In this document: positions 52,506 through 60,515 of the stretch, one piece after another
Position numbering within the stretch: position 1 is the stretch's first letter
Layout: each line of letters opens with the position of its first letter
DNA from: Acidobacteriota bacterium
Lineage (GTDB): Bacteria > Acidobacteriota > Holophagae > Thermotomaculales > Thermotomaculaceae
Length of the DNA: 60,515 nucleotides
Direction of reading: 5' to 3'
Assembly (NCBI GenBank): GCA_026986725.1
Contig: JALSOA010000018.1
Location: 1 to 60,515 of the forward strand
Program-made: the position numbers and the translations under genes
Notes under the pieces: model-generated
What the model saw: only the letters and a program-made list of their open reading frames with translations
What the model was told of the DNA's origin: nothing
Databases searched by the model: none

Positions 52506-53996
52506 CTAAATTATCCAGCAGTTTTTAGCGTAATCCTTCCACTTTGAGGAAGTTTTCTTACCCTCTTTCACCTTGCCTGCGAAAGAAGAATTGTAATACC
52601 TTATCAAAGAGGCAACAATCGCAATATCCTCATTTACATTTTCCCTTTCAAGCAAATAGTCAATATTGTTGTCAATAAAGGTTGTGTCGTATTTCCCTTT
52701 TACAAAATCAGGGTGTGTTAAAACCCTTTTGTGAAACTCTATATTCGTCTTTATCCCTGCAACAACATACTCATCCAGAGCCCTCAACATCCTGCTTATT
52801 GCAAGTTTCCTGTTTCTATGAAATACAGTTAACTTTGAAATCATAGGGTCATAGTAAAGAGACACCTCAGCACCCTCAAACACCCCGGAATCATCTCTCA
52901 CTCCTGGCCCCGAAGGGGTGATAAGCCTTTCAATCTTCCCCGGTGAAGGCATAAAATTCTTTTCCGGATCCTCTGCATATATCCTGCATTCAATAGAATG
53001 CCCCCTCAAAACCACATCCTCCTGTTTTATATCAAGTTTTTCGCCAGCAGCAACCCTTAACTGATACTCAACAAGGTCAACACCTGTTACCCACTCTGTC
53101 ACAGGGTGCTCAACCTGAAGCCTTGTATTCATTTCAAGGAAGTAAAAGTTTTTGTGCTTATCAACAAGAAATTCAACAGTGCCTGCATTGAAATACCCGA
53201 CAGCCTGTGCAGCCCTTACCGCAGTTTCCCCCATCTTTTTTCTCATATCATCATCTATAAATGGCGAAGGGGATTCCTCAATAACCTTTTGATGCCTTCT
53301 TTGAACAGAGCATTCCCTCTCTCCAAGGTAAATGACATTGCCGTGTTTATCTCCCAATATCTGTATCTCTATGTGATGAGGTTCTTCAAGAAACTTCTCA
53401 ATGTAAACCCTGTCGTCTCCAAATGATGACAACGCCTCACTCTTTGCCTGCCTGAAAGCCTTTGAAAACTCTGATTCATTTAAAACCTTTCTCATTCCCT
53501 TTCCGCCGCCACCTGCCGATGCCTTTATCATTACAGGAAAACCAACTCTCTTTGCAAATTTCAGCCCCTCTTCTTCAGTTAAACCCTCTTTTTCGAGACC
53601 GGGAATTATAGGCACACCCGCCTTTTCCATTATTCTTCTTGCCGTAACCTTGTCCCCCATAGAGCTTATTGCTGATGGAGGAGGCCCAATAAAAACTATG
53701 CCATTGTCCTCACACATCTTCGCAAACTTTTCATTTTCAGATAAAAAACCATAGCCCGGGTGTATTGCCTGAGCATCGCTTTTCTTTGCAACCTCAATTA
53801 TCTTATCCATCACAAGGTAGCTCTCTGCTGAGGTTTTCCCCCCCAGAGGATAGGCTTCGTCAGCCATATTTACATGAAAGCTTTTCCTGTCAATATCAGA
53901 AAAAACCGCAACAGATTTAATACCCATCTCTTTTAATGTGCGGATAACCCTTACTGCTATCTCCCCTCTATTTGCAATTAAAACCTTATCAAACAT
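52506..53996 (-). CDS. accC: Biotin carboxylase subunit
   Basis: ATP-dependent carboxylation of biotin on the carrier protein. From the ATG at 53996 (GAGGTG nearby) it is 496 residues. KVLIANRGEIAVRVIRT is the N-terminal nucleotide-binding start, IHPGYGFLSEN the first domain end, and the ATP-grasp loop is KASAGGGGKGMRKV. RECSVQRRHQKVIEE and FLEMNTRLQVEHPVTEWVTGVDLV are the catalytic blocks. A C-terminal tail of about 50 residues exceeds E. coli AccC (449). The carrier gene follows eight bases after the stop. The promoter region carries a TTGCC/GGCAA dyad. Confidence 0.94.
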   Translation of the reverse strand: MFDKVLIANRGEIAVRVIRTLKEMGIKSVAVFSDIDRKSFHVNMADEAYPLGGKTSAESYLVMDKIIEVAKKSDAQAIHPGYGFLSENEKFAKMCEDNGIVFIGPPPSAISSMGDKVTARRIMEKAGVPIIPGLEKEGLTEEEGLKFAKRVGFPVMIKASAGGGGKGMRKVLNESEFSKAFRQAKSEALSSFGDDRVYIEKFLEEPHHIEIQILGDKHGNVIYLGERECSVQRRHQKVIEESPSPFIDDDMRKKMGETAVRAAQAVGYFNAGTVEFLVDKHKNFYFLEMNTRLQVEHPVTEWVTGVDLVEYQLRVAAGEKLDIKQEDVVLRGHSIECRIYAEDPEKNFMPSPGKIERLITPSGPGVRDDSGVFEGAEVSLYYDPMISKLTVFHRNRKLAISRMLRALDEYVVAGIKTNIEFHKRVLTHPDFVKGKYDTTFIDNNIDYLLERENVNEDIAIVASLIRYYNSSFAGKVKEGKKTSSKWKDYAKNCWII

Positions 53997-54028
53997 AACC
54001 ACCTCTTTAACCATTTGAAGTTCAATTT

Positions 54029-54057
54029 ATTATTGCCTATTTTTATTTTATTGGCAA
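54029..54057 (-). promoter_or_regulatory. Promoter with inverted repeat upstream of the biotin carboxylase gene
   Basis: On the minus strand TTGCCA (54052-54057, -35) and AATAAT (54029-54034, -10) are 17 bases apart. TTGCC at 54033-54037 and GGCAA at 54053-54057 (plus strand) form a dyad with a 15-base spacer covering the promoter, a possible operator. Confidence 0.4.
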
Positions 54058-54103
54058 CTTGAAACATTTTAAAATTTTTTCCGTCTAAATAATTGAAGAT
54101 ACT

Positions 54104-54149
54104 CAGGAAGCCCTCCTTCCTGAAGACCCGTCTTTGAAAGAAGGCGGGT
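54104..54149. promoter_or_regulatory. Two tandem inverted repeats between the biotin carboxylase and osmC genes
   Basis: First dyad: CAGGAA (54104-54109) and TTCCTG (54117-54122) around GCCCTCC. Second dyad: ACCCGTCTT (54126-54134) and AAGGCGGGT (54141-54149) around TGAAAG. The flanking genes diverge, so these are not terminators of either. The second overlaps the -35 of the osmC promoter and could be an operator. The bases around 54060-54100 show nothing else. Confidence 0.45.
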
Positions 54150-54162
54150 TTTAATCTATAAT
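54134..54162 (+). promoter_or_regulatory. Sigma-70 promoter of osmC
   Basis: TTGAAA (54134-54139) and TATAAT (54157-54162) with a 17-base spacer, 31 bases before the ATG at 54193. Confidence 0.65.
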
Positions 54163-54192
54163 CATAAGGTCAAAATTTAAAAAGGAGTGAAT

Positions 54193-54609
54193 ATGAAAGG
54201 TAAAATCAAATGGATTGAAAACCTTAAATTTGAGGCTGAAACTGAAAACGGGCATAAATTCTTTATGGATGCACCAAAATCATCCCATGGAGACGACACA
54301 GCAGCAACCCCGATGCAATACCTTCTTTTGGCAACAGCAGGGTGCACTGCATTTGATGTGGTGGCTATTTTGAAAAAGAAGAAACAGAAAATAGAAGATG
54401 TTGAAGTTGAGGTAAACGCAGAAAGGGCTGAAACCCACCCAAAGGTTTTCACAAAGATGGAGATAGTTTATAAAATTTACGGGAAAAACATATCAAAAAA
54501 GGCTGTTGAACAGGCAATAAAACTCTCCAAGGAGAAGTACTGCTCAGCATCAATAATGATCGGCAAAACTGCAAAGATAACAACAAGGTATGAGATTCTG
54601 GAGAAATAA
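54193..54609 (+). CDS. OsmC/Ohr-family peroxiredoxin-like protein
   Basis: Cys-based reduction of organic hydroperoxides is the family's known function. From the ATG at 54193 (AAGGAG six bases upstream) it is 138 residues, typical for the OsmC family. The two active-site Cys are visible: Cys51 in TAGCTAFDVVAIL and Cys117 in EKYCSASIMI, with KTAKIT near the end. The fold and motif fit the YhfA/OsmC subgroup, not Ohr, but the distinction is uncertain. It has its own promoter with a dyad and would protect an anaerobe from oxidants (inference). A terminator of the opposite strand follows. Confidence 0.9.
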   Translation: MKGKIKWIENLKFEAETENGHKFFMDAPKSSHGDDTAATPMQYLLLATAGCTAFDVVAILKKKKQKIEDVEVEVNAERAETHPKVFTKMEIVYKIYGKNISKKAVEQAIKLSKEKYCSASIMIGKTAKITTRYEILEK

Positions 54610-54636
54610 AAAAGCCCTCCTAAAAAAAGGAGGGCT
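54607..54636 (-). terminator. Rho-independent terminator of the SBBP gene
   Basis: On the minus strand AGCCCTCC (54636-54629) and GGAGGGCT (54620-54613) form an eight-base stem with an eight-base T-rich loop, followed by a T run (54613-54607). It lies 24 bases after the SBBP-gene stop. On the plus strand it has no T run, but could still act on osmC. Confidence 0.8.
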
Positions 54637-54660
54637 CACTTTATCGGTCTGTTAACCTTT

Positions 54661-56391
54661 TTACTTCCTCCCAAACAGAGAGAACATAAAGGTTCTGTCA
54701 AGGTCTCCACTTACTTCAATCCCTATCACAGGTTCGGTTGATTGATAGTAAATGTAATCGGTTGAATCAATCTGAACATCCTCAAAGAAGTCTTTTACAA
54801 CAGATTTAAACCTCTTCATAGAGCCTAACTGAACTTCTTTATGGGATTTAACAGTACCATCCGAAGACATGAGATAAATGTTAACTGTGGCATCGTGCTC
54901 TGTTGGATTGGTTACTGCAATCCCGTTCCAGTAATTGTCTCCTGTGACCAATGCCGGTAGATACCCTTCTGTATTTGCAAGGGAGGGCAAAGAATACCCA
55001 CAAATACCATTTGCCACTGTCCCGTATATCTCAATTCCAAATATGCTCTGATCAGATCTGATTATACCCCATTCTGCATTACCGTAGGCTTCTCCAAACA
55101 GGTCACCTGCAAGCCCCTTTAACTTGCTTCCAGCAGGAATTGTAAGATCAACAGTGCTTACCTTTTCTCCATCCTTGGTGTAAAGATCCACTTTTAAATG
55201 GGCATCTTCACCATTGGGATTAACAATTGCAAAACCTGTCCAGAATATATCTGTCTCCTCAGGTATGTGAGGTATAAACAAAGTGGAACTCCCTTCAGAT
55301 TGAAGTTCAACACCGGCACCGTCTGTATTGTTGTGCTGAAACACCTCAAAACCACTTAAATTACTGGGATTACCAAATGGATTACTTGTGTACGATTCGA
55401 CAGAGCCCCATGTTTTTGCCTCATCAACATCTGAACCAAGCATTTCTTCAAGATTTATTATGGTTGAATACAGAGACATAGTATACTGATTTTCCTTAGT
55501 ATTCACCTTTACCTTCAGGTCAGTTGGTTGAAGTGAAGAAACAAACATCTCCGTTTCCCAGTAATCTGTTTCCTCCGCTATGTGAGGTATGTAAAGTTTT
55601 TCGCTGTAATTTGGCATAAGGTAAGAGGTCATCTGGCCGCTATCTGTTATCACCCTTGAATATGTAAGCACATAGCCACTTGCAACCATCATTGCATAAG
55701 GATAGTTGCTCTGATTATATGTTGCTGCATTGTAAATGAATTTCCCTTTCCCCGGTACTGTGTAAGTCTGTTCATCCATTGTGTTTCCATTTTCATCATA
55801 GTAAGTGATTGTTAAATTAACGGTTTGATTACCAGGGTTTATTATCCCGCTTACAGTATCGGTAAAGTTTATTGATTTGTTTTTACCTGAATTGGCAACG
55901 GGCAAAGGCAGAACAACACTGTAATTTTGCGGGTTGTTTACAACAATCTCCACATCATTGCCCATATTGTCTTTCAATGCCTTGCTTGCGGTTTCTCCTT
56001 CGTCATCAACCACTGTTACAACAATGTGGTATGTATCTGCCTCTGTGAATTCGTATGTGCAGGTATTGTTGTAAGTGGTAACTGTATCAGAAAAATTTGT
56101 TCCGTTTATCTGCCAGATGTACTGAACTATATCACCACCGTCAGGGTCGTACGCCTCGCATGAAAATACCGCTTTAACAGGCAATGTTCTGTTTAAACTC
56201 TGGCCTTCTGCCTTTGTTATTTCAGGCGGTAAAGTTGTTGCAAAAGTCGCTTCAATTGTATGATCACTGTTTATATTCTCAAAGGTATAAGTTTCAACCC
56301 TGCCAACCGATTGATTGTCAACCTTAACATCCGCTATAAAGTATCCATTATCTGGGGTTATTGTAAAGGTGATGTTATCTCCCTGATTCAC
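54661..56391 (-). CDS. C-terminal fragment of the SBBP surface protein: bacterial repeat, PKD-like and IPHI-W domains
   Basis: This 576-residue frame is the end of the broken SBBP gene. It opens in the second Flg_new/InlB-B-like repeat ([19 protein letters not shown]; residues 1-50). A PKD-like domain follows at about 55-150 ([26 protein letters not shown]). Then come three modules with the IPHI...W...N pattern ([55 protein letters not shown]). Nothing catalytic was seen. The first codon is an internal GTG overlapping the upstream frame's TGA (GTGA). It has no clear ribosome site, so I read it as the continuation of the middle fragment after a one-base loss near 56487. A terminator follows the stop. 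Confidence 0.75.
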   Translation of the reverse strand: MNQGDNITFTITPDNGYFIADVKVDNQSVGRVETYTFENINSDHTIEATFATTLPPEITKAEGQSLNRTLPVKAVFSCEAYDPDGGDIVQYIWQINGTNFSDTVTTYNNTCTYEFTEADTYHIVVTVVDDEGETASKALKDNMGNDVEIVVNNPQNYSVVLPLPVANSGKNKSINFTDTVSGIINPGNQTVNLTITYYDENGNTMDEQTYTVPGKGKFIYNAATYNQSNYPYAMMVASGYVLTYSRVITDSGQMTSYLMPNYSEKLYIPHIAEETDYWETEMFVSSLQPTDLKVKVNTKENQYTMSLYSTIINLEEMLGSDVDEAKTWGSVESYTSNPFGNPSNLSGFEVFQHNNTDGAGVELQSEGSSTLFIPHIPEETDIFWTGFAIVNPNGEDAHLKVDLYTKDGEKVSTVDLTIPAGSKLKGLAGDLFGEAYGNAEWGIIRSDQSIFGIEIYGTVANGICGYSLPSLANTEGYLPALVTGDNYWNGIAVTNPTEHDATVNIYLMSSDGTVKSHKEVQLGSMKRFKSVVKDFFEDVQIDSTDYIYYQSTEPVIGIEVSGDLDRTFMFSLFGRK

Positions 56392-59300
56392 CTCAATCTC
56401 ACCGTTTGGGTCAATAGTTCCGCCTTCCCCGGCAGTTGCAGTGATAATGTAAGTGGATCTGTGCTCCTCAAACTGTGCCTCAATTGTGTGTTTGATGTTA
56501 CATTGGTAAATGTGTATGTACTTACCTGCCCAACACTGCTTCCATCCACTTTAACATCCTTGATGTGATACCCTGTATCAGGGGTAATGGTAAAGGTTTT
56601 GGTTCCCCCCTGAGGAACAAGCACATCACCAGCAGGGTTTATACTTCCTCCAGAACCTGCCGTTGCCGTAATTTTATAGTATGTGTAAGCATTCAATGCG
56701 GCAACAAAAACATCTACCGAACCAAAAAATGATTGCTCAAGAGCATTTTGAGAAACTGGAAAATCATGACTTGCAGTGGTTCCAACAACATAGGCATGAT
56801 AAGAGGAATCAACGACAACATCAGAGCCTAAATCATTTTTACTTCCTCCTATATATGTTGAAAACTTCAAAGAAGAGCCATCTGCACTTAATTTTGTCAG
56901 AAGGGCATCATGTTCACCATTATATGTAGAATCAAAAGTCCCCTCTGTTGTCGGGAAGTCTGAACTTTCCGTATAACCTGTAACAAATGCTTCACCGGTT
57001 GAGTTTACCGCAATTCTGTATAAAGCATCAAAACCGGAACCTCCAAGATAGGTTGAATATATCAGGGAAGAACCATCGGGAGCCAACTTGGTCACAAATC
57101 CATCATAGTAAGACAGGGTTGTGTCAAATGCCCCATCTGTTACTGGAAAATCATCACTGCCAGTAAATCCTGTAACATAAGCATTACCTGCTGAATCAAC
57201 CACGATACCGTTTGCTTCATCAAAACTTGAACCACCAAGAAAAGTGGAGTAAACAAGGGAAGAGCCGTCAGTGCTGAACTTTGTTACAAAACCATCAAAT
57301 GAGTTGCCATGATGAGAGGTGTCAAAAGAACCGTTGGTCGTAGGAAAATCAGGTCCATTAGTCATCCCGCAAACATAGGCATTCCCTGATGAATTGACAT
57401 CTACACCCAAACAATAAGTGTAACTGTGATTTGTACCATCCCCTAAAAATGTGGAATAAACAAGGTCTGAACCGTTTGAATTCAATTTGGTAAGAAATCC
57501 ACTGATATAAAGATCGAAAGTCGTATCAAAAGCCCCAGTGGTAACCGGAAAATCATCACTGTAAGTGTATCCTACAACATATGCATTTCCTGAAGAATCA
57601 ACTGCAATATCCACTGCTTTTTCATAATAGGAACCACCTAAAAATGTGGAATAAACAAGGTCTGAACCATCTGATTTAAGTTTAAAAACAAAAGCGTCTG
57701 TGGATGTACCTGAAGTACCATTAAAATTGGTATCAAAAGCATTATCTGTCGTTGGAAAGTTTTGACTCTTCGTTTCCCCGGTAACATAGACATTTCCAGA
57801 CGAATCAATTGCCATTGCATGAGCATACTCATCATTCTTCCCCCCGACAAAAACAGAATAGATCAAAGACGAGCCATCAGGATTTAACTTTGTAACGAAC
57901 ACATCGTAATAGTTATAGAAAAACAATGAGCCTGATACATAAGAAGGGAAAGAATTTGAGTTTGTATTTCCTGTAACATAAATATTGCCAGAGGAATCCA
58001 TCGCAATACTCTTTCCATAACTTACACTCTTTGTCCCTATATAAGTTGAGAAAATCAGGTTTGAACCATCTCTATTCAAGCCGGTCACAAAAACATCTTT
58101 TGCCCCATGATATTCGGTGTCAAACGCTCCATCTGTAACAGGGAAATCAGGACTTAGTGTCTCACCTGTAATGTAAGCATTGCCAGAAGAATCAACAGCA
58201 ATAGAATATGGAGTATCATTATCCATTCCCCCTATGTATGTTGAGTAGATAAGAGTTGAAAGTTGCGGGTCTAACTTTGAAACAAAAACATCTCCATATT
58301 CACTATTACTATCACCATGGTAAGTTGTATTATAAGCCCCATTACTAACAGGAAACTGACGACTATTTGTCATTCCTGTCACATAAACATTTTCATTTGA
58401 ATCAAGTGCTATTGCAATGGCATAATCAGAATATTCCCCTCCTAAAAAAGTTGAATAAATAAGGTTTGAGCCATCTGAACTTAATTTAAATATAAAACAA
58501 TCTTCATGACCATTGTGAGTTTCGTCAAAAGCCCCGTTTGTCACAGGAAAATCAGAACTTGCTGTACTACCTACCACATAAATATTGTCAGAGGAATCCA
58601 AAGCAATACCACCACCACAATCACTCTCATTTCCACCAACATAGGTAGAAAAAATAATATCAGAACCGTTTGAATTAAACTTTGCCACAAAAACATCATC
58701 ATCACCACCGTTAAACGAGTCATCATAGCAGCCTGATGTTGTGGGCATATCAGAACTCTTTGTGCAACCAACTATACAGGCATTCCCCGATGAATCAACC
58801 GCTATGTCACCTCCTAAATCATCGTCATTACCACCAAAATAGGTTGAGTATGCAAGATAGGAGAGGTCTGGTTTTAACTTCACAACAAAAGCATCAAAAA
58901 CACCACCATTAAAAGTGTTATCAAAGGCACCGTTTGTGGTAGGAAAATCTGAACTTTGAGTATAGCCTGTAATATATATATAACCGGAAGAATCGATAGC
59001 TATTCTCCTCGGTATATCATGACTACTTCCTCCAATATAGGTGGAATACAAAAGGGTTGATCCATCGGAAGAAAAAGCAGCAACAAACAGGTCTCCTCCC
59101 CCATTACTGGTTTTATCAAAAGCATTATCAGTTGTGGGGAAATCATTACTATTGGTTCCCCCGTAAATATAGATCTTCCCAGAAGAATCTATTGCAACAC
59201 TCGTCGCCCCATCACCACTACCTGAACCACCTAAAAAGGTTGAAAAGATGAGAGAGGAGCCATCCCGGGATAACTTTAAAAGAAAAGCATCTCCACCTCC

Positions 59301-59456
59301 AGAGTTTGTTACATCAAAACTCCCAGCAGTGGTTGGAAACTCATTCCCTTCAGAATCACCAACAACCACAATGTTTTCATCATTATCTAAAATAATATCT
59401 ACACCTGTTTCATCATAATCATTCCAATCTGCTCCTAAATACGTACTCCATTGAAG
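56388..59456 (-). CDS. Middle fragment of the SBBP protein: 14 SBBP beta-propeller repeats
   Basis: The reading frame from about 59456 to 56388 encodes 14 consecutive SBBP-type repeats of about 65 residues, each with a YSTYLGG-like strand, then D-x-x-G-N-x-Y-V-x-G, then DFP-T-NGAFD and F-V-x-K-L-x-DGS. An InlB-B-like repeat near 56530-56690 follows. The 14 repeats would make two seven-bladed propellers or one large one. The first in-frame start codon (GTG at 59369) lies inside repeat 1 and has no ribosome site. The protein would therefore begin in the N-terminal fragment; a two-base loss near 59455 breaks that frame. The frame ends at a TGA overlapping the next fragment after a one-base loss near 56487. 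Confidence 0.8.
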   Translation of the reverse strand, partial: LQWSTYLGADWNDYDETGVDIILDNDENIVVVGDSEGNEFPTTAGSFDVTNSGGGDAFLLKLSRDGSSLIFSTFLGGSGSGDGATSVAIDSSGKIYIYGGTNSNDFPTTDNAFDKTSNGGGDLFVAAFSSDGSTLLYSTYIGGSSHDIPRRIAIDSSGYIYITGYTQSSDFPTTNGAFDNTFNGGVFDAFVVKLKPDLSYLAYSTYFGGNDDDLGGDIAVDSSGNACIVGCTKSSDMPTTSGCYDDSFNGGDDDVFVAKFNSNGSDIIFSTYVGGNESDCGGGIALDSSDNIYVVGSTASSDFPVTNGAFDETHNGHEDCFIFKLSSDGSNLIYSTFLGGEYSDYAIAIALDSNENVYVTGMTNSRQFPVSNGAYNTTYHGDSNSEYGDVFVSKLDPQLSTLIYSTYIGGMDNDTPYSIAVDSSGNAYITGETLSPDFPVTDGAFDTEYHGAKDVFVTGLNRDGSNLIFSTYIGTKSVSYGKSIAMDSSGNIYVTGNTNSNSFPSYVSGSLFFYNYYDVFVTKLNPDGSSLIYSVFVGGKNDEYAHAMAIDSSGNVYVTGETKSQNFPTTDNAFDTNFNGTSGTSTDAFVFKLKSDGSDLVYSTFLGGSYYEKAVDIAVDSSGNAYVVGYTYSDDFPVTTGAFDTTFDLYISGFLTKLNSNGSDLVYSTFLGDGTNHSYTYCLGVDVNSSGNAYVCGMTNGPDFPTTNGSFDTSHHGNSFDGFVTKFSTDGSSLVYSTFLGGSSFDEANGIVVDSAGNAYVTGFTGSDDFPVTDGAFDTTLSYYDGFVTKLAPDGSSLIYSTYLGGSGFDALYRIAVNSTGEAFVTGYTESSDFPTTEGTFDSTYNGEHDALLTKLSADGSSLKFSTYIGGSKNDLGSDVVVDSSYHAYVVGTTASHDFPVSQNALEQSFFGSVDVFVAALNAYTYYKITATAGSGGSINPAGDVLVPQGGTKTFTITPDTGYHIKDVKVDGSSVGQVSTYTFTNVTSNTQLRHSLRSTDPLTLSLQLPGKAELLTQTVRLR
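56700..59456 (-). repeat. SBBP repeat array, 14 copies of about 195 bases
   Basis: Protein-level tandem repeat of about 65 codons with conserved AIDSSGN-YVTG, DFPTT and KLSSDGS blocks. The DNA of the copies is diverged (many synonymous differences), so the array is old and not a recent amplification. The copy count was made by eye from translated YSTYLGG starts. Confidence 0.8.
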
Positions 59457-60369
59457 CAGGGTCTATAATCAACTCCTTTGACCTGTCGTAATCCCCTATC
59501 TTGAATGTGTAATCCCCTTTGTTTAAAACTTCATACTCCACCTTTACCTCAACCCTTTTCCCTTCAATAACCTGATAGGCAAAGGGCTTACTGAACACTA
59601 TATATGCACCGTTGAATTCAGCCTTTAAACCACCATCCTTTAAAATCTCCAATCTTTCCGCCCCTGTTGACATCACTATATCTGACGGGTTTGCATAAGG
59701 CTTTAAAATTACCCTGTATTCAAGCCTGTTCATATAACCTAAATACTCAACATCTATACCATCCCATACCTCTTTATACTTTAATTTCTGATAGGTGGGC
59801 ACATTGATCTGCCAGTTTTCCTTTTTGCCTATATAAAAGTTAACCTTTGCATCAGTTTTACCCTCCAAAACAGGCTGAACCATTTTTTTATTCTTTGAAA
59901 GTTTATCTTTAAAACCAAGCCCAGCAACAATTAGTTTTTTTCTCTTTTTCCTCTCAAGCCTGCGGTGGAAAAAATCATCAATACCCCTTTCCTTACCCTT
60001 TGATTCCGTAATAGAAGAGTCAGGAACAACCATACCTATGAATACCCCTTTTGAGGCAAACTGAATCCTGCCCTTCATTGTCTGGATAAATGCCACCGTC
60101 TCACTGTTTTCAGGGATTATCTTTGTACCCTTTTTATTAAACGACCTATTGGGGATAAAATAGCACGGTGAAACCTTAAAAAGCTTCATCGCCTCTTCAT
60201 TATCCTTCTGTTCCTTAAAATTCTTAAAAGACTTTTTCTCAACCTTAATCCCTGCACTACTCTCATTTGTGTTTGATGAATAAACATTAAACACAAATAA
60301 CCCGGAAAACAAAAACACAAAAATTGACATAAAGGCAAAAAACCTTTGTCTCAAAAGAGATATAGCCAT
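59419..60369 (-). CDS. N-terminal fragment of the SBBP protein: signal peptide and SBBP-associated N-domain
   Basis: From the ATG at 60369 (GGAGG five bases upstream; an adjacent ATG at 60372 is too close) about 316 residues. A signal peptide (about 1-32, ending VFNVYSS) precedes an N-domain typical of SBBP proteins: KVNFYIGKKENWQINVPTY, YKEVWDGIDVEYLG, MNRLEYRVILKPYANPSDIV, GGLKAEFNGAYIVFSKPFAYQVIEGKRVEVKVEYE and YDRSKELIIDP. The last motif (LIIDP) normally continues straight into the first propeller repeat (x-L-x-W-S-T-Y-L-G). Here the frame goes out of register and stops 14 codons later, while the other frame reads [12 protein letters not shown]. Confidence 0.8.
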   Translation of the reverse strand: MAISLLRQRFFAFMSIFVFLFSGLFVFNVYSSNTNESSAGIKVEKKSFKNFKEQKDNEEAMKLFKVSPCYFIPNRSFNKKGTKIIPENSETVAFIQTMKGRIQFASKGVFIGMVVPDSSITESKGKERGIDDFFHRRLERKKRKKLIVAGLGFKDKLSKNKKMVQPVLEGKTDAKVNFYIGKKENWQINVPTYQKLKYKEVWDGIDVEYLGYMNRLEYRVILKPYANPSDIVMSTGAERLEILKDGGLKAEFNGAYIVFSKPFAYQVIEGKRVEVKVEYEVLNKGDYTFKIGDYDRSKELIIDPASMEYVFRSRLE

Positions 60370-60406
60370 CATACCCTCCAAATTTTTAAAAAAAATAGTT
60401 AATGTA

Positions 60407-60435
60407 ATAGTAAAACTAAAAAAAATAAATTTCAA
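60407..60435 (-). promoter_or_regulatory. Promoter of the SBBP gene
   Basis: On the minus strand TTGAAA (60430-60435) and TACTAT (60407-60412) with a 17-base spacer, 38 bases before the ATG. The -10 is weak, and a CRP/FNR-like site lies upstream, centred about 60 bases before the predicted start. Confidence 0.45.
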
Positions 60436-60451
60436 CTATTTTTTCAATCTA

Positions 60452-60467
60452 ATTGATTTACATCACA
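60452..60467. promoter_or_regulatory. CRP/FNR-family-like site
   Basis: On the plus strand TTGATTTACATCAC matches FNR consensus TTGAT-N4-ATCAA at nine of ten bases. On the minus strand TGTGATGTAAATCAAT matches CRP TGTGA-N6-TCACA at eight of ten. It could serve the SBBP gene or the rightward promoter. Confidence 0.45.
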
Positions 60468-60483
60468 AAAGTTCTGTTATAAT
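60453..60483 (+). promoter_or_regulatory. Rightward promoter leading off the window
   Basis: TATAAT (60478-60483) with TTGATT 19 bases upstream (60453-60458) or TTTACA 15 bases upstream (60457-60462). A purine-rich run AAAGGAAAGAAAGGG follows at about 60494-60508 and may be the ribosome site of a gene starting beyond 60515. Confidence 0.4.
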
Positions 60484-60515
60484 GAGTAAAATAAAAGGAA
60501 AGAAAGGGAAAATAT

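Larger units (their letters stand above)
54661..60369 (-). pseudogene. SBBP-propeller surface protein gene broken by two frameshifts
   Basis: The three fragments are one ancestral gene of about 1,900 codons. The N-domain, 14 propeller repeats, two InlB-B-like repeats, a PKD-like region and three IPHI-W modules follow in order without gaps on one strand. Frame breaks lie near 59451-59463 (expected codons [11 protein letters not shown]; two bases short or one extra) and near 56485-56493 (expected SNHTIEAQF, reading as SNTQLRHS after loss of one C). Sequencing error, phase-variable slippage or a genuine pseudogene are all possible. The ends are intact, with a good ribosome site and terminator. 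Confidence 0.7.

Noticed and set aside
54104-54149. IS200/IS605-type insertion end or TnpB guide scaffold
   Set aside because: The hairpins resemble such ends loosely, but no TnpA/TnpB gene or remnant is nearby, and the second dyad sits on a good promoter.
56700-59456. CRISPR-like or direct DNA repeat array
   Set aside because: The periodicity is in the protein (65 codons); DNA copies are diverged and lie in an open frame.
59419-60369. N-terminal SBBP fragment as an independent complete gene
   Set aside because: It ends immediately after LIIDP, where the family continues into blade 1, and the expected sequence is present in another frame.
1-60515. tRNA, rRNA or prophage regions
   Set aside because: No tRNA-like cloverleaf, rRNA core sequence, integrase or phage structural gene was recognised by reading; a covariance-model scan was not possible.

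Overview
The window is AT-rich and densely coded, with short intergenic gaps, strong purine-rich ribosome binding sites and frequent TTG/GTG alternatives near starts. The gene set points to a diderm, probably strictly anaerobic bacterium. Envelope genes are a TamB-like protein, TolQ/TolR-type proteins, SPOR-SpoIID, lipoproteins and a periplasmic amidase. Anaerobic markers are class III ribonucleotide reductase with its radical-SAM activase, and a short-form ThiC. Large secreted SBBP beta-propeller proteins plus RsbU/V/W-type partner switching would fit Acidobacteriota or a similar deep lineage. That placement is an inference; there is no rRNA gene here to test it.

Layout. 1-2340 (minus): the 5' part of an S41 peptidase gene cut by the window edge, and an SDR reductase. 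2392-4562 (plus): argF and two small membrane or zinc-ribbon genes. 4568-23066 (minus): a nearly gapless run of 19 co-directional genes. In transcription order these are acyl-CoA dehydrogenase, a single microcompartment shell protein, CoA-acylating aldehyde dehydrogenase, ACT protein, UPF0210 protein, ECF sigma, zinc-finger anti-sigma, NtrY-like kinase, eIF2B-like protein, YihY-like protein, nadE, SDR, HD protein, coaX, a hypothetical, thiC, amidase and GerMN lipoprotein. Internal promoters probably divide it. 23137-25268 (plus): MFS transporter and ispF. 25273-28305 (minus): nrdD, a separate small glycyl-radical gene and nrdG, behind a strong promoter overlapped by two NrdR-like boxes. 28391-30354: a secreted protein gene with its own terminator and a CRP-like upstream site. 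30502-45708 (minus): surE, SPOR-SpoIID, DUF2007, tolR/tolQ-type genes, guaB, secA, M23 peptidase, DUF1858, an Old-Yellow-Enzyme-type reductase, a MidA-like methyltransferase, a GspG-like lipoprotein, a 56-residue membrane protein and a type-2 EF-G. 45785-47872 (plus): a three-gene partner-switching operon. 47874-53996 (minus): hpt, tamB-like, a biotin carrier and biotin carboxylase. 54104-54609 (plus): osmC. 54607-60369 (minus): a giant SBBP beta-propeller gene broken by two frameshifts. A plus-strand promoter runs off the right edge.

Most notable points. (1) The class III ribonucleotide reductase is split: the catalytic chain stops at an in-frame TAG, and the glycyl-radical domain is a separate 65-residue protein with its own perfect Shine-Dalgarno. 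(2) A one-shell-gene microcompartment locus is joined to acyl-CoA and aldehyde metabolism and runs into an ECF sigma/anti-sigma pair. (3) A partner-switching operon appears to be transcribed leaderless. (4) Two large surface-protein genes share a repeat domain, and each has a CRP/FNR-type site at a similar upstream distance. (5) The double-propeller gene has two frame breaks, both at domain boundaries.

No tRNA, rRNA, CRISPR array, transposase, phage gene or riboswitch could be recognised. No stretch longer than 300 bases lacks a gene.
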